Both the position numbers and the translations under genes were made by a program. 64,000 bases of DNA from Aldrovandia affinis. Lineage: Eukaryota; Chordata; Actinopteri; Notacanthiformes; Halosauridae. Positions 48,991-61,800 of this stretch are shown here, one piece after another; the first letter of the stretch is position 1, and each line of letters starts with the position of its first letter. The DNA is taken from assembly GCA_029706075.1 (NCBI GenBank), contig JAINUG010000089.1, forward strand, positions 930,001-994,000. Reading direction: 5' to 3'. The notes under the pieces were generated by a model. It saw nothing but the letters and a program-made list of their open reading frames with translations. It made no database searches and was not told where the DNA came from.

Positions 48991-50220
48991 GTAGCTGGCA
49001 TTCGAATGCTATTGTGATGCACCCCGGGTGATGCAACCCGGTCACATTTTGGCAGCCGGGGGAATTGTGGCCTGATAGAACCCACAGATCTTAAATCATT
49101 CTTAAAGACCGTTTCTGTTGGGTGATTATATATGGTTATAATGTCCTGTTTGACTTGCATTTGTTAAAAGATGCTTAAAAATGTTTTTCTCATGAGGGAT
49201 CCCTTGTGGCTTATGGGTGGTCCCAGATTCCCCCAGACCCACCTCATTTCGAACACTGTAAACAACTACTCTTGACTCCTCCTTCATAGGGAGGGCTTGG
49301 AATGATACAGGCTTTTGCATTTCTGATATTCTTGTTTCTTTGTTTAAATATGTATTTAAACTCCTGACTCATAAGATCAACTTTACTTTATGATTAACAG
49401 GTTTGAATAAGGTCCCATAATTTTGACATTGGCTGGAAAGTAAAGGAAATAGACAATATTTGGGTAGTTTTTGAGTTTCATTTTAGGTTTATTATTATTT
49501 CTATGTAATAAATATACAGTATCCCACACTCTCTAAAGGGCAAGCAGTGGATCTTCAGCATAATAACCCATCTTGAGAGAATGTATTTAGGTTTTCATAT
49601 TACATAATATTGAGTACCACATAATAAATTAAAGTGGCTTTTTACATTGTTTTACAGGAGAGATATACAGTGTATCAAGTCTTTACATAGCCAGAACAAG
49701 CTAAATCCACTAACCACTAGGTTCCAATAGATTCAAGCACAATTACACGATCCCTGGAGACCAATAAATTACCTGCGGTCTCTGTGATCTCCATGGCAAC
49801 CTCAAGTCCATTCCTCCAGGCAACAGTCACTGATTTGATTGGCCATAAATAGCAGTGAAATGGAGCGTTTTAAAACATTTAAATAAACACAGCTGTTATG
49901 CATTGAAACTTTTCCAGAATGCAAATTGATTAAATTCTCCATGTCTCAAACTTCCTTTTTGCGGATACAACCCAATAAATAGAAAAAACGCACACACGTA
50001 AGTCATCTGTTTTAATTTAATTTCAATGTTCTGTAAAAGAGCTTGCTAGAACAAGTTTGTGTGTGTGTGTGCCCTTACAGAGTGTGCTAAGAGGCTACAG
50101 TACAGTCTTGTTACAGAATACATTGCTGCCAACTCACTATTTGTCATTCCGAAAACCTGAGGGCAAAAATACCATTAGTAGTTCACTGCCTGCCTCATGC
50201 TAAAACATGATTGGTTGACA
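48991..50220. other. Intergenic region, nothing recognised
   Basis: AT-rich, with no gene or repeat with visible boundaries. Confidence 0.5.
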
Positions 50221-52400
50221 CAGTAGAATGTTTTTTTAATAAAAACTACCACAGGTAGCCAATGTAGAGAGGGTAACAGGAGTTATGTGTTCAAATTTCT
50301 TTGCTCCTGTAAGGATTCTAGCTGTGGTATTCTGAACCAACTGGAGGCTTTTTAAAGAGGCATTAGAACAGCCAGATAGCAGCACATTACAGTAGTCCAA
50401 CCTTGAGGTTATAAAAGCACGGACTAACTTGTTCGCATCATGTAATGACATAATTTTCTCGAGTTTAGCAATGTTTCAAAGATGAAAAAATGCCACTCTA
50501 GAAACATGTTTTTATGTGCATTAAACGAGAGACTCTGATCAATAGCAATGCCCAGGTTCTTAACAACAGCATTAGAGAAAATTGAGAAGCAATCAAGGTT
50601 CATAACGTAGTCAGTGATCTTATTTTCCAGAGCCTTAGAGCCAAGCACCATCATTTGAAGTTCATCATCCAATCCTTAATATCCTTAAGACCTCCAACTT
50701 TTGAGTTGAGATACTTCACCTGGTTTAACCGATATATAGGTATATACTATATACTGACACCGTTCTCAGGAGTAGCATATAGAGGGAAGAGCAGTCGCCC
50801 CAGTACAGAACCTTCGGGAACGCCATATCTCACCCTGGAGTACTGGGAGGATTAATCATTTACTTATATAAATTGATAGCAATCTGTTAGATAGGATCTA
50901 AATCATGCGAGTGCTTGTCCACTCAGACCAACAAGGTCTCCAAGTCTATCCAAGAAAATGCAATGGTCAATAGTATCAAATGCTGCAATCAAATAGAAAA
51001 AAGAGTATAATCTAAGTATAGAGATGCAGTTAAGGTCAAAAGCAAGGAGAAATCATTCATCACTTTGACTGCTGTTTCTGTACTATGATCTAAATGGTCA
51101 AAAACCTGACTGAAAGATTTCATAGACATGATTTCTATGGAGGAATGAGCTAAGATGCTGAGTTAACAGATTTCTATAAAATCCTGGACAGGAAAGGAAG
51201 ATTTGAGATTGTAGTTTGACACATCATTCAGAGGCTTAATTACAGCCATTTTAAATATGCTGGTACATATCAAGTAGTTTATAAAGATGAGTTAACAATA
51301 TTTAACAAGGGTTTGCCAATCATAGGTAGTAATTATTTCTGTAATTTTGTGGGATAGGGTCTAATAGACAAGTAGAGGATTTTTAGGATGAAACCAATGC
51401 AGCAAATTAATTTAGTTTAATAGGAGCAAAAGACTTAAGCTGCTCAGTATGGCCAGATGGGATCCCCACATCCCTTAGTTCACAGGGCCAGAGATGCAGC
51501 TAAAAAATAATCTTATCTCTAGTCCTTTCAATTTTACCATCAGAGAAATCCACGAATTTCTCACTAGTACATCTTATCTAAACATTAGGATCAATATATG
51601 ATTGGTTCTTTGTTAATTTAGCAACAATACTGAAAACAAATCAGGTTGTTTTTATTGTCTTCTATTAAATGGATAGTGCTTGCTTATACTTTATGAGGCT
51701 TTCTTTTTTTCATGCAAGACAAAACATAGTCAACTGCTCTATTTCTATTGCATCTGAGGGATCATTGCTTAGAAAAAAGGATTCAGAAACAAACAAAGTA
51801 TGTGGTGTAGAGGAGGTAAAACTCCTTACATGACCAAAGTAAAACTCAGTAGTGATAGAACAGGTACATTTGAATGAAAAAGTAATAAGAAAATGGTCTG
51901 ATAAAATAGGATTATGAGGTGATATGACAACATACTGTATATCAATGCTGTGGGTTAATACAAGATCTAAGGTATGGTTATGGCAGTGGGTAGGGCCTAT
52001 TACTTTCTAAATAAAACCATCAGAGTCAAGAATAGAAACAAAAGCACTCCTGAGAGTTGTCTGATGTTACTATTAAATTAGAAAAAAAGTCAGCAAATTC
52101 ATACAAAAAACCTGAATAAGGGGCCTATAAGCAGTTACCAGCAGAAAATGTGCAGTAACTTTGCTCTCACTGTTAGGCTGTACAAAGCTCATAATAAGCA
52201 CCTCAAATGAGTGAAATGTATTACCAGAATACCGATTGGAGTTAAGCCTAGACTCATGAAAGATGGCCAAACAACCACCTCGACCAGCCCGAGGGTTATG
52301 AGTATTACAATATTCATCAGGCCGAAGCAAAGTTTCAGTCAGACATAGTATACTAAAATAAGACTAAGGTGAGTATTCAACAAAAACTATTTCATGAGCT
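50221..52400 (-). mobile_element. Decayed L2/CR1-superfamily LINE (endonuclease to reverse transcriptase)
   Basis: On the minus strand, 52330-52073 keeps an endonuclease segment (NPRAGRGGCLAIFHESRL, FEVLIMSFVQ). 50672-50424 keeps NLGIAIDQSLSFNAHKNM and 50451-50236 keeps VRAFITSRLDYCNVLLSGCS plus LKSLQLVQNTTARILTG, the conserved end of the reverse transcriptase ORF. The intervening 1.4 kb is full of stops and small indels. Orientation is opposite to LARP6. Confidence 0.8.
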
Positions 52401-52539
52401 TCAGAAAGCTGATATTTATGGTAGGGCTGCCAATCGGAAACAACTTGTAACCAAGGCCAATGCGCAGCAAATTATAACCTGGTGTAATGAGCACAAAATC
52501 TGGACTTCTGAGCAGTGACAAAAAGTTATATGGTCCGAT

Positions 52540-52975
52540 TACTACTCTGCATGGTAGAATTATGTCCAAGGAATCAAGGAATACAAAGCTATTTTAGGTG
52601 ACCAGGTATACCCTATGGTACAAACTTTGTTTCTTCAAGATGTTCCCATATTCCAAGACCATAACGCCCTGATACACACTACTAAATGGATTTGACAGTT
52701 GTTTCATGAACATGAGGATGAAGTCAAATACCTTCCAGACACCTTCACCAGATCTACACATCATTGAACCTTTATGGGAAGTTCGGGAACATAGAGTGTG
52801 GAGTAGATTTCTCATTGCCTTGATCTCTCAAAGAACTGGAGGCTTTTCTTCTTGAAGAATGGTCCAATATCCCACTGGAAACAGTTCAAAATGTGTATAA
52901 CAGCATTGCATAAAGGATTGACGCTGTTCTGAAAGCAAAGGGCCCTCCTTATTAATTAAGAAATATTCAGATATT
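52540..52975 (+). pseudogene. Tc1-type transposase remnant, C-terminal half
   Basis: Plus-strand reading gives FQDHNALIHTTKW, FHEHEDEVKYLPDTF and, after frame changes, a segment around 52755-52790 related to the SPDLN-IEPLW motif of DD34E transposases. Stops interrupt it. No inverted end is visible. Confidence 0.65.
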
Positions 52976-53256
52976 GTTTGGTGTTTTCATTATGTTGTCT
53001 ACCTCCTCTATGATTATTGTACAAATAGCCAAGGTTTTCTTATGCTAAAGAATGTAGAGGAAGAAAGGCAATGGGGTAATGTGTAAAAGGGCACTGATAC
53101 CTGGAGGTGATGTAACATGCCCAAACATTGATCCCAGGTCTGAGAGAGCTGGGATCTAAGAGTCATACCAAACTCCTGTGTGTACAGCCAAATGTGTCAC
53201 AGTTTCATGAAATATATTAAAATGATTTAGAATCCCATGAGAATAACTTAGAATCT

Positions 53257-53937
53257 CATGGAATGATTGGTGGTGTGAGTATCTCAGAAACTGCTGATCT
53301 CATGGGATTTTCATGCACTCTAGAGTTTACAAAGAATGGTGCGAAAAACAAAAAACATCCAGTGAGCGGCAGTTCTGTGGGCGAAAACATCTTGTTAATG
53401 AGAGAGGTCAGAGGAGAATGGCCAGACTGGTTCAAGCTGGCAGGAAGGCGACAGTAACACAAATAACCACTCCTGTCAGCTAGGAACAGGAAAGTGAGGC
53501 TATAATGGTGTGGGGAATGTTTTCTTGGCACACATTAGGCCCTTTAATACCAATTGAGCATCATTTAAATGCCACAGCCTACCTGAGTCTTGTTGCTGAC
53601 CATGTGCATCCCTTTATGGTCACAGTCTACCCTAATGGCTACTATCTTCTAATGGCTACTTCCAGCAGGATAATGCGGCATGTCACAAATCACATGTCAT
53701 CTCAAGCTGGTTCCACGAACATGACAATGAGGTCAGTGTACTCCAATGGCCTCCACAGTGGTGTGCAGCTGACAAATCTGCAGCAACTGCGTGATGCTAT
53801 CATGTCAACATGGACCAGAATCTCTGAGGAATGTTTCCAGCACCTTGTTGAATCCATGCCACGAAGAATTCAGGCTGTTCTGGGGGCAAAGGGGGGTCCT
53901 ACCCAATACTAGGAAGGTGTACCTAATAAAGTGGCCA
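53257..53937 (+). pseudogene. Tc1-type element, 5' truncated and internally deleted
   Basis: Starts inside the transposase (GTATCTCAGAAACTGCTGAT; SETADLMGFSCT), passes through QARMARLV-type sequence, then jumps at about 53470-53500 to the C-terminal part (MVWGMFSWHTLGPLIPIEHH, VADHVHPFMVTVYPN, ECFQHLVESMPRRIQAVLGA). It ends with the 3' terminus CCTAATAAAGTGGCCACTGA followed by GTGTA. The 5' terminal repeat is absent. Confidence 0.8.
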
Positions 53938-54425
53938 CTGAGTGTATGTCTGTGTGTTTGTGAAACATTGGTTTTCAGTATATTTCCTGTTTGCAAGCTA
54001 GAAAGCAAATGTAGCTACAGTATCACAGTAATACTTTCCTTGAGTTAACATACAACACACATTTGAAATGATTGTTTAGAGAGAAAGAGATAGAGAGCGC
54101 AAAGAATCATGACGACAGTAGAATGAGCTAAATATGACATGTTGATAGAGGTGTCTCTCATTTGGAAAAGCCTTTGCCTGAGGCAGATGGGACAGCAATC
54201 TGTTGCAGTGGGAGTTTGGAGGGTGTGTGAACTGGAGCATCTTGCTAGAGGTGGAAAAACATCAGGTGAAAAAAGGCAGCCTCCTGCAGACCTCCGCTCG
54301 GGTACTTAGAATGTGTAGAGGGTCTTGTCTGTCAGACGTTCTGTATGGATACGCTACAAAATCATCCATACGCCTGCATCATCAACAACACAATGCCCAC
54401 TGAAATGACACGGTAGGGCGATCTT
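53938..54425. other. Intergenic region, nothing recognised
   Basis: No supported gene or repeat. Confidence 0.5.
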
Positions 54426-54429
54426 ATAA

Positions 54430-54600
54430 CTTAGGTGGGCGAGTCCTGTCTCGGAAGAGGCGAACATTGCCTCGAGGTATTAGCTTGCCCCGTGGAGGCG
54501 GGCAGCAAGTTCGCGGGGGAGGGTAAATTGAAGGAAACAGAGGGTATATAGTTGGCTATCAAATTGGGAGAAAAAATCTGAAACAAGTATAAAAAAATAT
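54430..54600 (+). repeat. 3' half of a tRNA-derived SINE (12900-13276 family)
   Basis: GTCTCGGAAGAGGCGAACAT and GTTGGCTATCAAATTGGGAG followed by an A-rich end match the 3' half of the intact SINE at 12900, with internal deletions. Confidence 0.65.
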
Positions 54601-55345
54601 ATATACTGTAGCTAGTTAGCCAACATATATAAAGAAACCCCCAGGAAACATTTGCCTAAATTAATTTGAATTTCACATTGATAAATTATTTTATACATTA
54701 CTGTTTAGATGTCCAACAACACCAGTACTTTCATGATAGGATGCTGTTCCAATTCAGAGATGGAACACAGCCAAGTGATAATTTGAGACTTCAATGTTTG
54801 ATCCTTACTGAACTCCACTCCCAAATAATACATTTTAAAGAGGCCACACAACATTGACACTTGAGAATGAAAACACGACTTTCAGATCGTTCAATTAGAC
54901 TTCAGAAAAAAATAAATAATAATCATCGACTATTATACGTTCACAATGATACAAAATACATTAAAAATATATTTCTTTCAGTACTTTCCCAGAATTGTGT
55001 GTTTTGGTTTGGGCAAAAGATTCCATCAGAGAAAATTAATGGGAAATTGGTTTACTAAAAACAGCGGTTAAGATGTCAGTGAATGGGGCAAATATTTGCA
55101 AGAAACCATTCTTAGAAAGAGTGTAGTCTGTTATAACATCTATAGGCAAAGCTGAGTATTTGTGTTGCATGCACAAGTGCTTGTACCTTCATAAGAACTG
55201 AAATTACAATTCTGAAACCTCAACTTATTTATACTAAATACTTTCTATGTCCCAGAAACTTGAACACTTGAATAAAAAAAATAAAGCATACATCAGATTA
55301 AATAAAGCCAGACAACAATTACGTGTGAACTCAGTACTGATAAAT
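54601..55345. other. Intergenic AT-rich region
   Basis: No gene recognised between the SINE fragment and the 3' end of the synthetase gene. Confidence 0.5.
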
Positions 55346-55350
55346 ATTCG

Positions 55351-55808
55351 TTTATTTTGCAGCCTTCAAAGCACCAAGTAGTAGCAGGGATTGCACAAAT
55401 AGATTTTCCTTTCCATTACATCACCATCTCCATGACTAATGTCACACGGTAGATGTCATGTCATACATCACCCTTCTATGAGCATACCAGCAACGGTCAG
55501 TAAGGGTTATAATGGCCTACATTTCTTTAAACAAATCCTTACAGAAACATCCTTACAGAACCACTCATATTACATCAACAGGTGGCTAGATAACGACAGC
55601 CGTTTAAAGAGAGTCACTAATGCCATTTCGACCTTTCACTTCCATTCTTCCTATTACTCCCAGATCCTTCAAATCATACTTTACATTTCCACTGGCAACA
55701 ATTTTTAAAAGAACTAATTTCCCATCAAATTCCACGCTGTGCAATTTCTGGACTTCCCCATGGCTGAAGGCACGCTGAGAGGAGAGCCGTGTTTTGCGCC
55801 AAGTTTTT
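55351..55808 (-). terminator. Threonyl-tRNA synthetase 3' UTR with AATAAA signal
   Basis: On the minus strand the stop codon at 55811-55809 is followed by about 450 bases to an AATAAA at 55356-55351. This is the first well-placed polyadenylation signal noticed. Confidence 0.55.
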
Positions 55809-58800
55809 TCAGAACTCCTCCTCGGCGCTACGGCAACGGGACTGCCTCAGCAGGGTCAGTCTGGCCAGCACCTCCGCCACGGACAGCTCCCCGTGGACCT
55901 TGTTGTCTCTCGTGCGCACATTTACACTGTCTGTCACCCTCTCCTTCTCGCCCACCACTGCCGAGACACAAACAGCTCAGTTAACATTGACAGCACACAC
56001 TGCAACAATGCCTTGGGTTGATGGCAAGCAAAAAGCTATTGGCAAGTGAGGCGACTCACAGATCTAGCACGCATTTGCACTTAATTTTTTAAAATGAAAT
56101 CCCATGTGCGATACAAGATATGGAATACATGGGTCAATACCGTTAATATGTATCAACGTTCACTAGCTAGCCTCTAGCTACACACACACTCACACAGACA
56201 AACAAACAAATACACACTTTATAAACAAGAAGCGATTGGTTTATGATTGGTTTATTCACCTGCCATAAGGAACGCTCTAGATTCTCTTACCCAAAATGAA
56301 GTTGTACTGGGCTAATTGGGCATTACGGATCTTCTTGTTGAGTAGACAGCTAGAGTCAAGGTCAGCATCTGCCATGAAGCCAGCCTCGACAAACTGCTTA
56401 CACACCTGTGTGAGGAGAACAGAGAGAAATGTCACTTTAACAGCAGTAAATCTCAAACTGTACATGATTGTACTCTGACAGTTGGGAGTGTGGGTTGTGG
56501 TGAGCTAAATACATTTAAGAGGGGGTTGTACCTTTTTTGCATATTCCTCACAGACTGGATTTACAGGCACCAGCATCACCTGTCGGGGAGACAGCCAGAG
56601 CGGCCTGTGGGAAGGCAAAGACAAACAATGAGCCGGGCACAAGCAAACCAAATAAACTTACAATGCAAGACACACTCTCTTTATCACAAACGCAGTGAAT
56701 TGATCACACTGGCAGCGAAATACATTATACACACAACCACCATTATTAGCATAGACACGTGGTTATAAACTCTAAAAGCACGGCATGGGCCTAATTTGTC
56801 AAACGATTTGTTAGTGTATTTGTTCTGTCCTTTCGGATTCATCAGTGTAAAGCAAGGATTTGTCCGTATGTTTTAGTGTGTGTTGCTCGTGGTGAGCGCT
56901 TGCACATACTTTCAAATTAACCTGAAAGGACAACTCCCCAACAAAATACACTGTCAATACGAGAACAATCACCATCGAACACAATAGATCTGAAACTAAA
57001 ACAATATAAAAAGAGGAATGCCTCAGTCTAAAATAAGCTGAAGATTACATAAGCGAAGCTTTGTATGTGCTTATAATCAAATCTGGTCAGACAATCCTTT
57101 GATAAATGAGACCCCATCTATTTTCTGACTCAATAAGGAATGCTGTGTCTGAATGGTCCATGTGTGTGCAGAATGGCTACACTCTCGCTGACCCCGGGCC
57201 TTCTCTCACCACTTCCCAGCGTAGTTCTCAGTGAGAATGGCAATCATCCTTTCCACAGAACCCAGGATCGCCCGGTGGATGATGACCGGCCGTGCTTTGT
57301 CATCTCCGTCCTTCCTGCAAGGGGGTGGGGGACACCAAAATAATCAGTACCTCAAAGAGCTGAGGTTTATGGAGTTCTAGTTTTTCTCCATTGATCACAT
57401 GATGGGGAAGGGGCTGGGAGGGTCAGGTCAGGGGAGTTACTAGGACAGCAGACTGATGTCCAGGGGAGGTGGGTATAGTTTGGAATCTAGCATCGTGACA
57501 AGGGCATCTTTCATTCATTTCTTCATTTTATTTTTTGGACATATATTATACATATTATACAATGCCTGCACTTAACAGTTAATGTAAAAAAGTTACCCTC
57601 CTAAGGGGGGAAGTGATGGTTGGACTATTATACAGTATATATATATATATATATATTTTTATATATACATTAAAAAAAAAAGCTGAGACATAATTGGACC
57701 GGCTGCTGCGGGAGATCCAGAGCTCAACACTGACTCTGGGTTTTGGGGGTGAAGGTGACTCACCCCACAAAGGTCAGGTCGAAGCGGATAGGCAGCTGAA
57801 AGTCCAGTTGGATGGTGGCACACTGGTGATATCGCCCAATGGCATCTTTGATCTTAATGTCAATCTGAAAACGCACGCGCGCACACACACAGAGATGCAC
57901 ACAGACACACAGTCAGAAGTGGTGCTCACTGCCGTTTGGACAAAAGCACACAGGCAGGGGATGCGTGCTCACCTTGGGCCCATAAAAAGCTCCATCTCCA
58001 GGGTTGAGCTTCCACGGCTCCCCAAACTCGTTCAGGCTGTTCTCCAATTCCTGTCAAACAGAACCGGTCACACGTTAGACGCTAACTGACTGCGTCAAGC
58101 CAAATGAAAATCAAATAAGCAAACACGTGGCCAATAACGTCAGAATTACTGCAAAAATTGAAAATTGCTACGTTTCATAACATTTGAAACGCTTACATTT
58201 ATGCTGGAGAATTCCAGATGGAGCCCAATAAGCCTAGAACATGACTCTTAGTGGAATTCTTTAAGCATGGAATTCTCCATAATGTTTAATGCCACCCTGC
58301 TCCTGAGCTACCTTCTCGGCCTGGTTCCAGATGGCCACGTCACCCAGGTACTTCTCAGGACGCGTGGAGAGGTGAAGCTGGAAGGAGAAGCCAAATACCG
58401 CATAGACACAGCGCAGGAAGTCCAGGCAGCCCTTCATTTCTGACCCGATCTATAGAAGAGAAAAGGAGCAGGCAGAGATCAGCTGACAGGAAATGCTAAA
58501 TGTGCAGCTCCGCCCACCAACTTCAAGGTGGACCTCTCGGCAATGCCACAGATTCCTTACCCTATGGTCTAACAGCGGGCGATACTAGGCAATAAATTGC
58601 CCAGTGGGCGTTCACCACGCTTGACTGGCGTCCTCAAAAATGCTTCCGACGTGCTTACAATTTTTTGGCATGGTAAACGAATAGTTCATCATAGATTTTG
58701 AGAATCTTTATTGTAAATATTAGTTGGCTAGCAGTATTGTTTCCTTCAGTTATGAACCGCAAACTCAAACTCAGAAGGCTTTTTGCAATTACGGCCATAT

Positions 58801-61800
58801 ACTTGCGCTGGAAACAGCTCGAAATTTCTCTCCAGTGCGTTTTCCAAACGTTTTTCCAAACGTACCCATGCGATAAAAATAGCCTTTTAACCAACACAAA
58901 CATTAAATAAGATGTATGTAGGCCATATAAGTTTAGCTAGCTATAAATATTTATGCTTTTAGGATTAAATAAAGTATGGGTACTGCAGACCGCTGTTAAC
59001 AGTTTCTCCTCACTCATGTTGAAGTGTCAGAACTAGGAACAAAATTTCGGTGTTGTGTTGGTTTCCGCGTGGAAGGTAAAAAGAGCAAGACATGAATTTG
59101 ATTGCCTCTTACCGGGCAACATTGCCCGAAAGTTCAGAATTTTCAACTTTTCTGGGACACCGAAACACCCACAAATCACCAATGGGTCAGGCACCGGAAG
59201 TCGCTCACTCTCATAGAGAATCAATGCATTTCCGGCAACTAGTTGCCGAATCGCCCGCTGTTAGACCGTAGGGTTAGACTCGGGAGATACTCCATTTAAA
59301 CTTCTGCCTCCCTACTGTTTGAAGTCATAACATTCCAATTTGATGCATCTTCTGAAAATGTATTAAGGGGCATGCTCAAGTACAGTAATTGTGGCAATGG
59401 ATGTTCTGTACTGTAATTTGGCACCAGAAGACTTAACAAATGAAACCTCCTCTAGTTAAGCAGACAGGATGGAAGGAAACGGGAGCGGAGTATCTAGACC
59501 AGGGGTCCCCAATTACCGGGCCTTGGATCATTTGGTACCGGGCCGCACAGAAAGACGTTTTAATTTTTGTTTTATTTCCATTTTATTGACTATCGCAGTC
59601 TGTAGGGTGTTTTATTTTGAAAAATGACCACTTCCGTCTGTGCCTCTTTTCCGCACTTGTCTCAGTCGCAGTTTTTTTCCATGCACCGATAAATTAAGCC
59701 CACAGGCTAACCCTAGCAAAAATGAGTAAAAAACAAACATTGCTGGAGAGCTTCTTTGAAAAGGCTGTCTCGTTGCAGGGAAACAAGCTCAGTGCTCCCA
59801 CTGATTCTGCATTATGGTGAGTTGAGTCACATTTACATTATAAATGTTTTGTTATGCGCGTGATTCACCTCGCCCCCCTGATCCGTTGTCTTGCATGAAA
59901 CTGGTCCGTGGTGCAAAAAATCATCTATCTAAAGAACCTGTGGCGACATGGCTCGACCCGTTCTGGGTGCGGTCGATCACCTGCTCCATGGTGCAGAAGA
60001 TGTGGGCGTCGTCCTGCTGGAACCGCCGTACCCTGGTAAGGCCCGACAGCGTCCCAGACAGCTCATTCCGGTGCAGTACCCCGAAGTCAGCGAGCCTCAG
60101 GGGCAGCTCACGCCAAGACCGCGGCCGGTGGCTGAACATCAAACTGGGGTTGGAGAGGAAACAGGGTTTTCAGAGCTGGAGGAGATGGGCACATCGGTAC
60201 GTACTGAGACCCGTTTAAAATAACCGGATTTAGCTATGCGGGAGCAGAATGGGGCCCACCAGTGTCCTGGGCAGTTCATGGGTTTGAGGGCGAAGATGTC
60301 CTGCTCCACAGGGAAAGAGAACATGTTATCGTTGTAGTGCTGCCAGTGGCCGGAGGTCTCCCACAGCTTGCTGTTGTAGATGTTGGGCGTGGCCACTTCC
60401 TGGAAGCCCCTCCTCCAATACTCCTCCTGCAAATCAGGCAAGAGACTCATCAGTGCCCGCAACTGTTTTTCCAGTCTCATCCTTCATGGATTCATTTACT
60501 TGTAGCCATGCAAGCAGTCCACTTCTGGGAGCACCAATGAAAAGTAGCCCATTGGTTAACTTGGGTACAATGCATCGCATGATTGGCAGGAATGTTTTTA
60601 ATGGTACACGGTCCCTGATAAATGAATGAATCAATAAATAAAAACAAAAGGGACCTCTACCCTGAACACTGACAAAAACAGACCAAATCAGGGGCTTAAT
60701 ACATAACCAAGACGATGGTCGTTGGGCAGTGGTGCGTGAAAGGAATGGTTGGTCTCACCCTGATGAATTCGGTGAGGGTGTTGTACAGAAATGCCCCACG
60801 TGGCAGGAAGAAGCAGCTCCCAGGACTCAAGTCATGGAAGAAGAACAGCTCTTGCTCCTGCGCCACACAAACACCAGAAAGACGGATCAGTCACTGCACA
60901 AAGAAGCATGCACTTACATGAGATTACAGGCTGTTCCCCTCTTTCATCAGACTGCAGAAAACTTGCTGGGAAATGATATGCCCACTCTGTTGCCTCATCC
61001 TTTAGAATGAGGAGGCAGTAAATAAATCGTGAGTCGGTGCTATAACGCAAGAAAATGTTTCAGCTCCGAGCAGGAGGCCACCTGCTGTCTCCAGCAGGGA
61101 GCGAAAGAGTGAGTCAGCCCATGGGGGGACACAAATGAGGCGGCCACATGACGCACCGATGCAGCAGTCACATAGCGCCCCCTTCTGGGGACAGACGTGC
61201 CTGCAGCGCTCCACAAACGCATGATTGGGGTGTCAATGCACGGCACAGTATTCTTCAGACTTGAGAGGGGGAACCCCCTTCAGACCCTCCTACCTTGCCA
61301 ATCTTGCGGTGGTCGCGGTTCCTCGCCTCCTCCTGGAATCGCTCCCACTCCTTCAGCATCTTGGAGTCAGGGAAGGAGATGCCATAGACACGCTGCAGGG
61401 TCTCCATGTCCGAGCGTCCCTCCCAGTACGTGGAAGAGTTCTGCGGATCAGCAGCGAAAAAGGGTCACATGACACTTCCTCCGACAACTGTTGGTCCTGG
61501 AGTGCCACAGGATGTGCTGGTTTAGATCAGCAATCAATTTAGATTCAAGAAACCAGGAGAGGAGAGTTAACTGCATAATCCTTTGCTTTCATTGATCAAC
61601 TAAATGCTGAGTAATAATGAAAAACGGAATACCCTGGAGCCCTCCAGGGCCAGGGTTGGCCGCCACCCATGCATTAGCATAGCATGTGAAGCCAAGAAAC
61701 CTTATTGGAATTTGTGCTAGTGCAATGTTCATATTGCTACAACATAGCACACGATAAGACACAATTAAAAGCACTTAAAACCTGACCATACACACACACA

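Noticed and set aside
53505-53912. 135-codon open frame as a host gene
   Set aside because: It is the C-terminal half of a Tc1-type transposase inside a truncated element.
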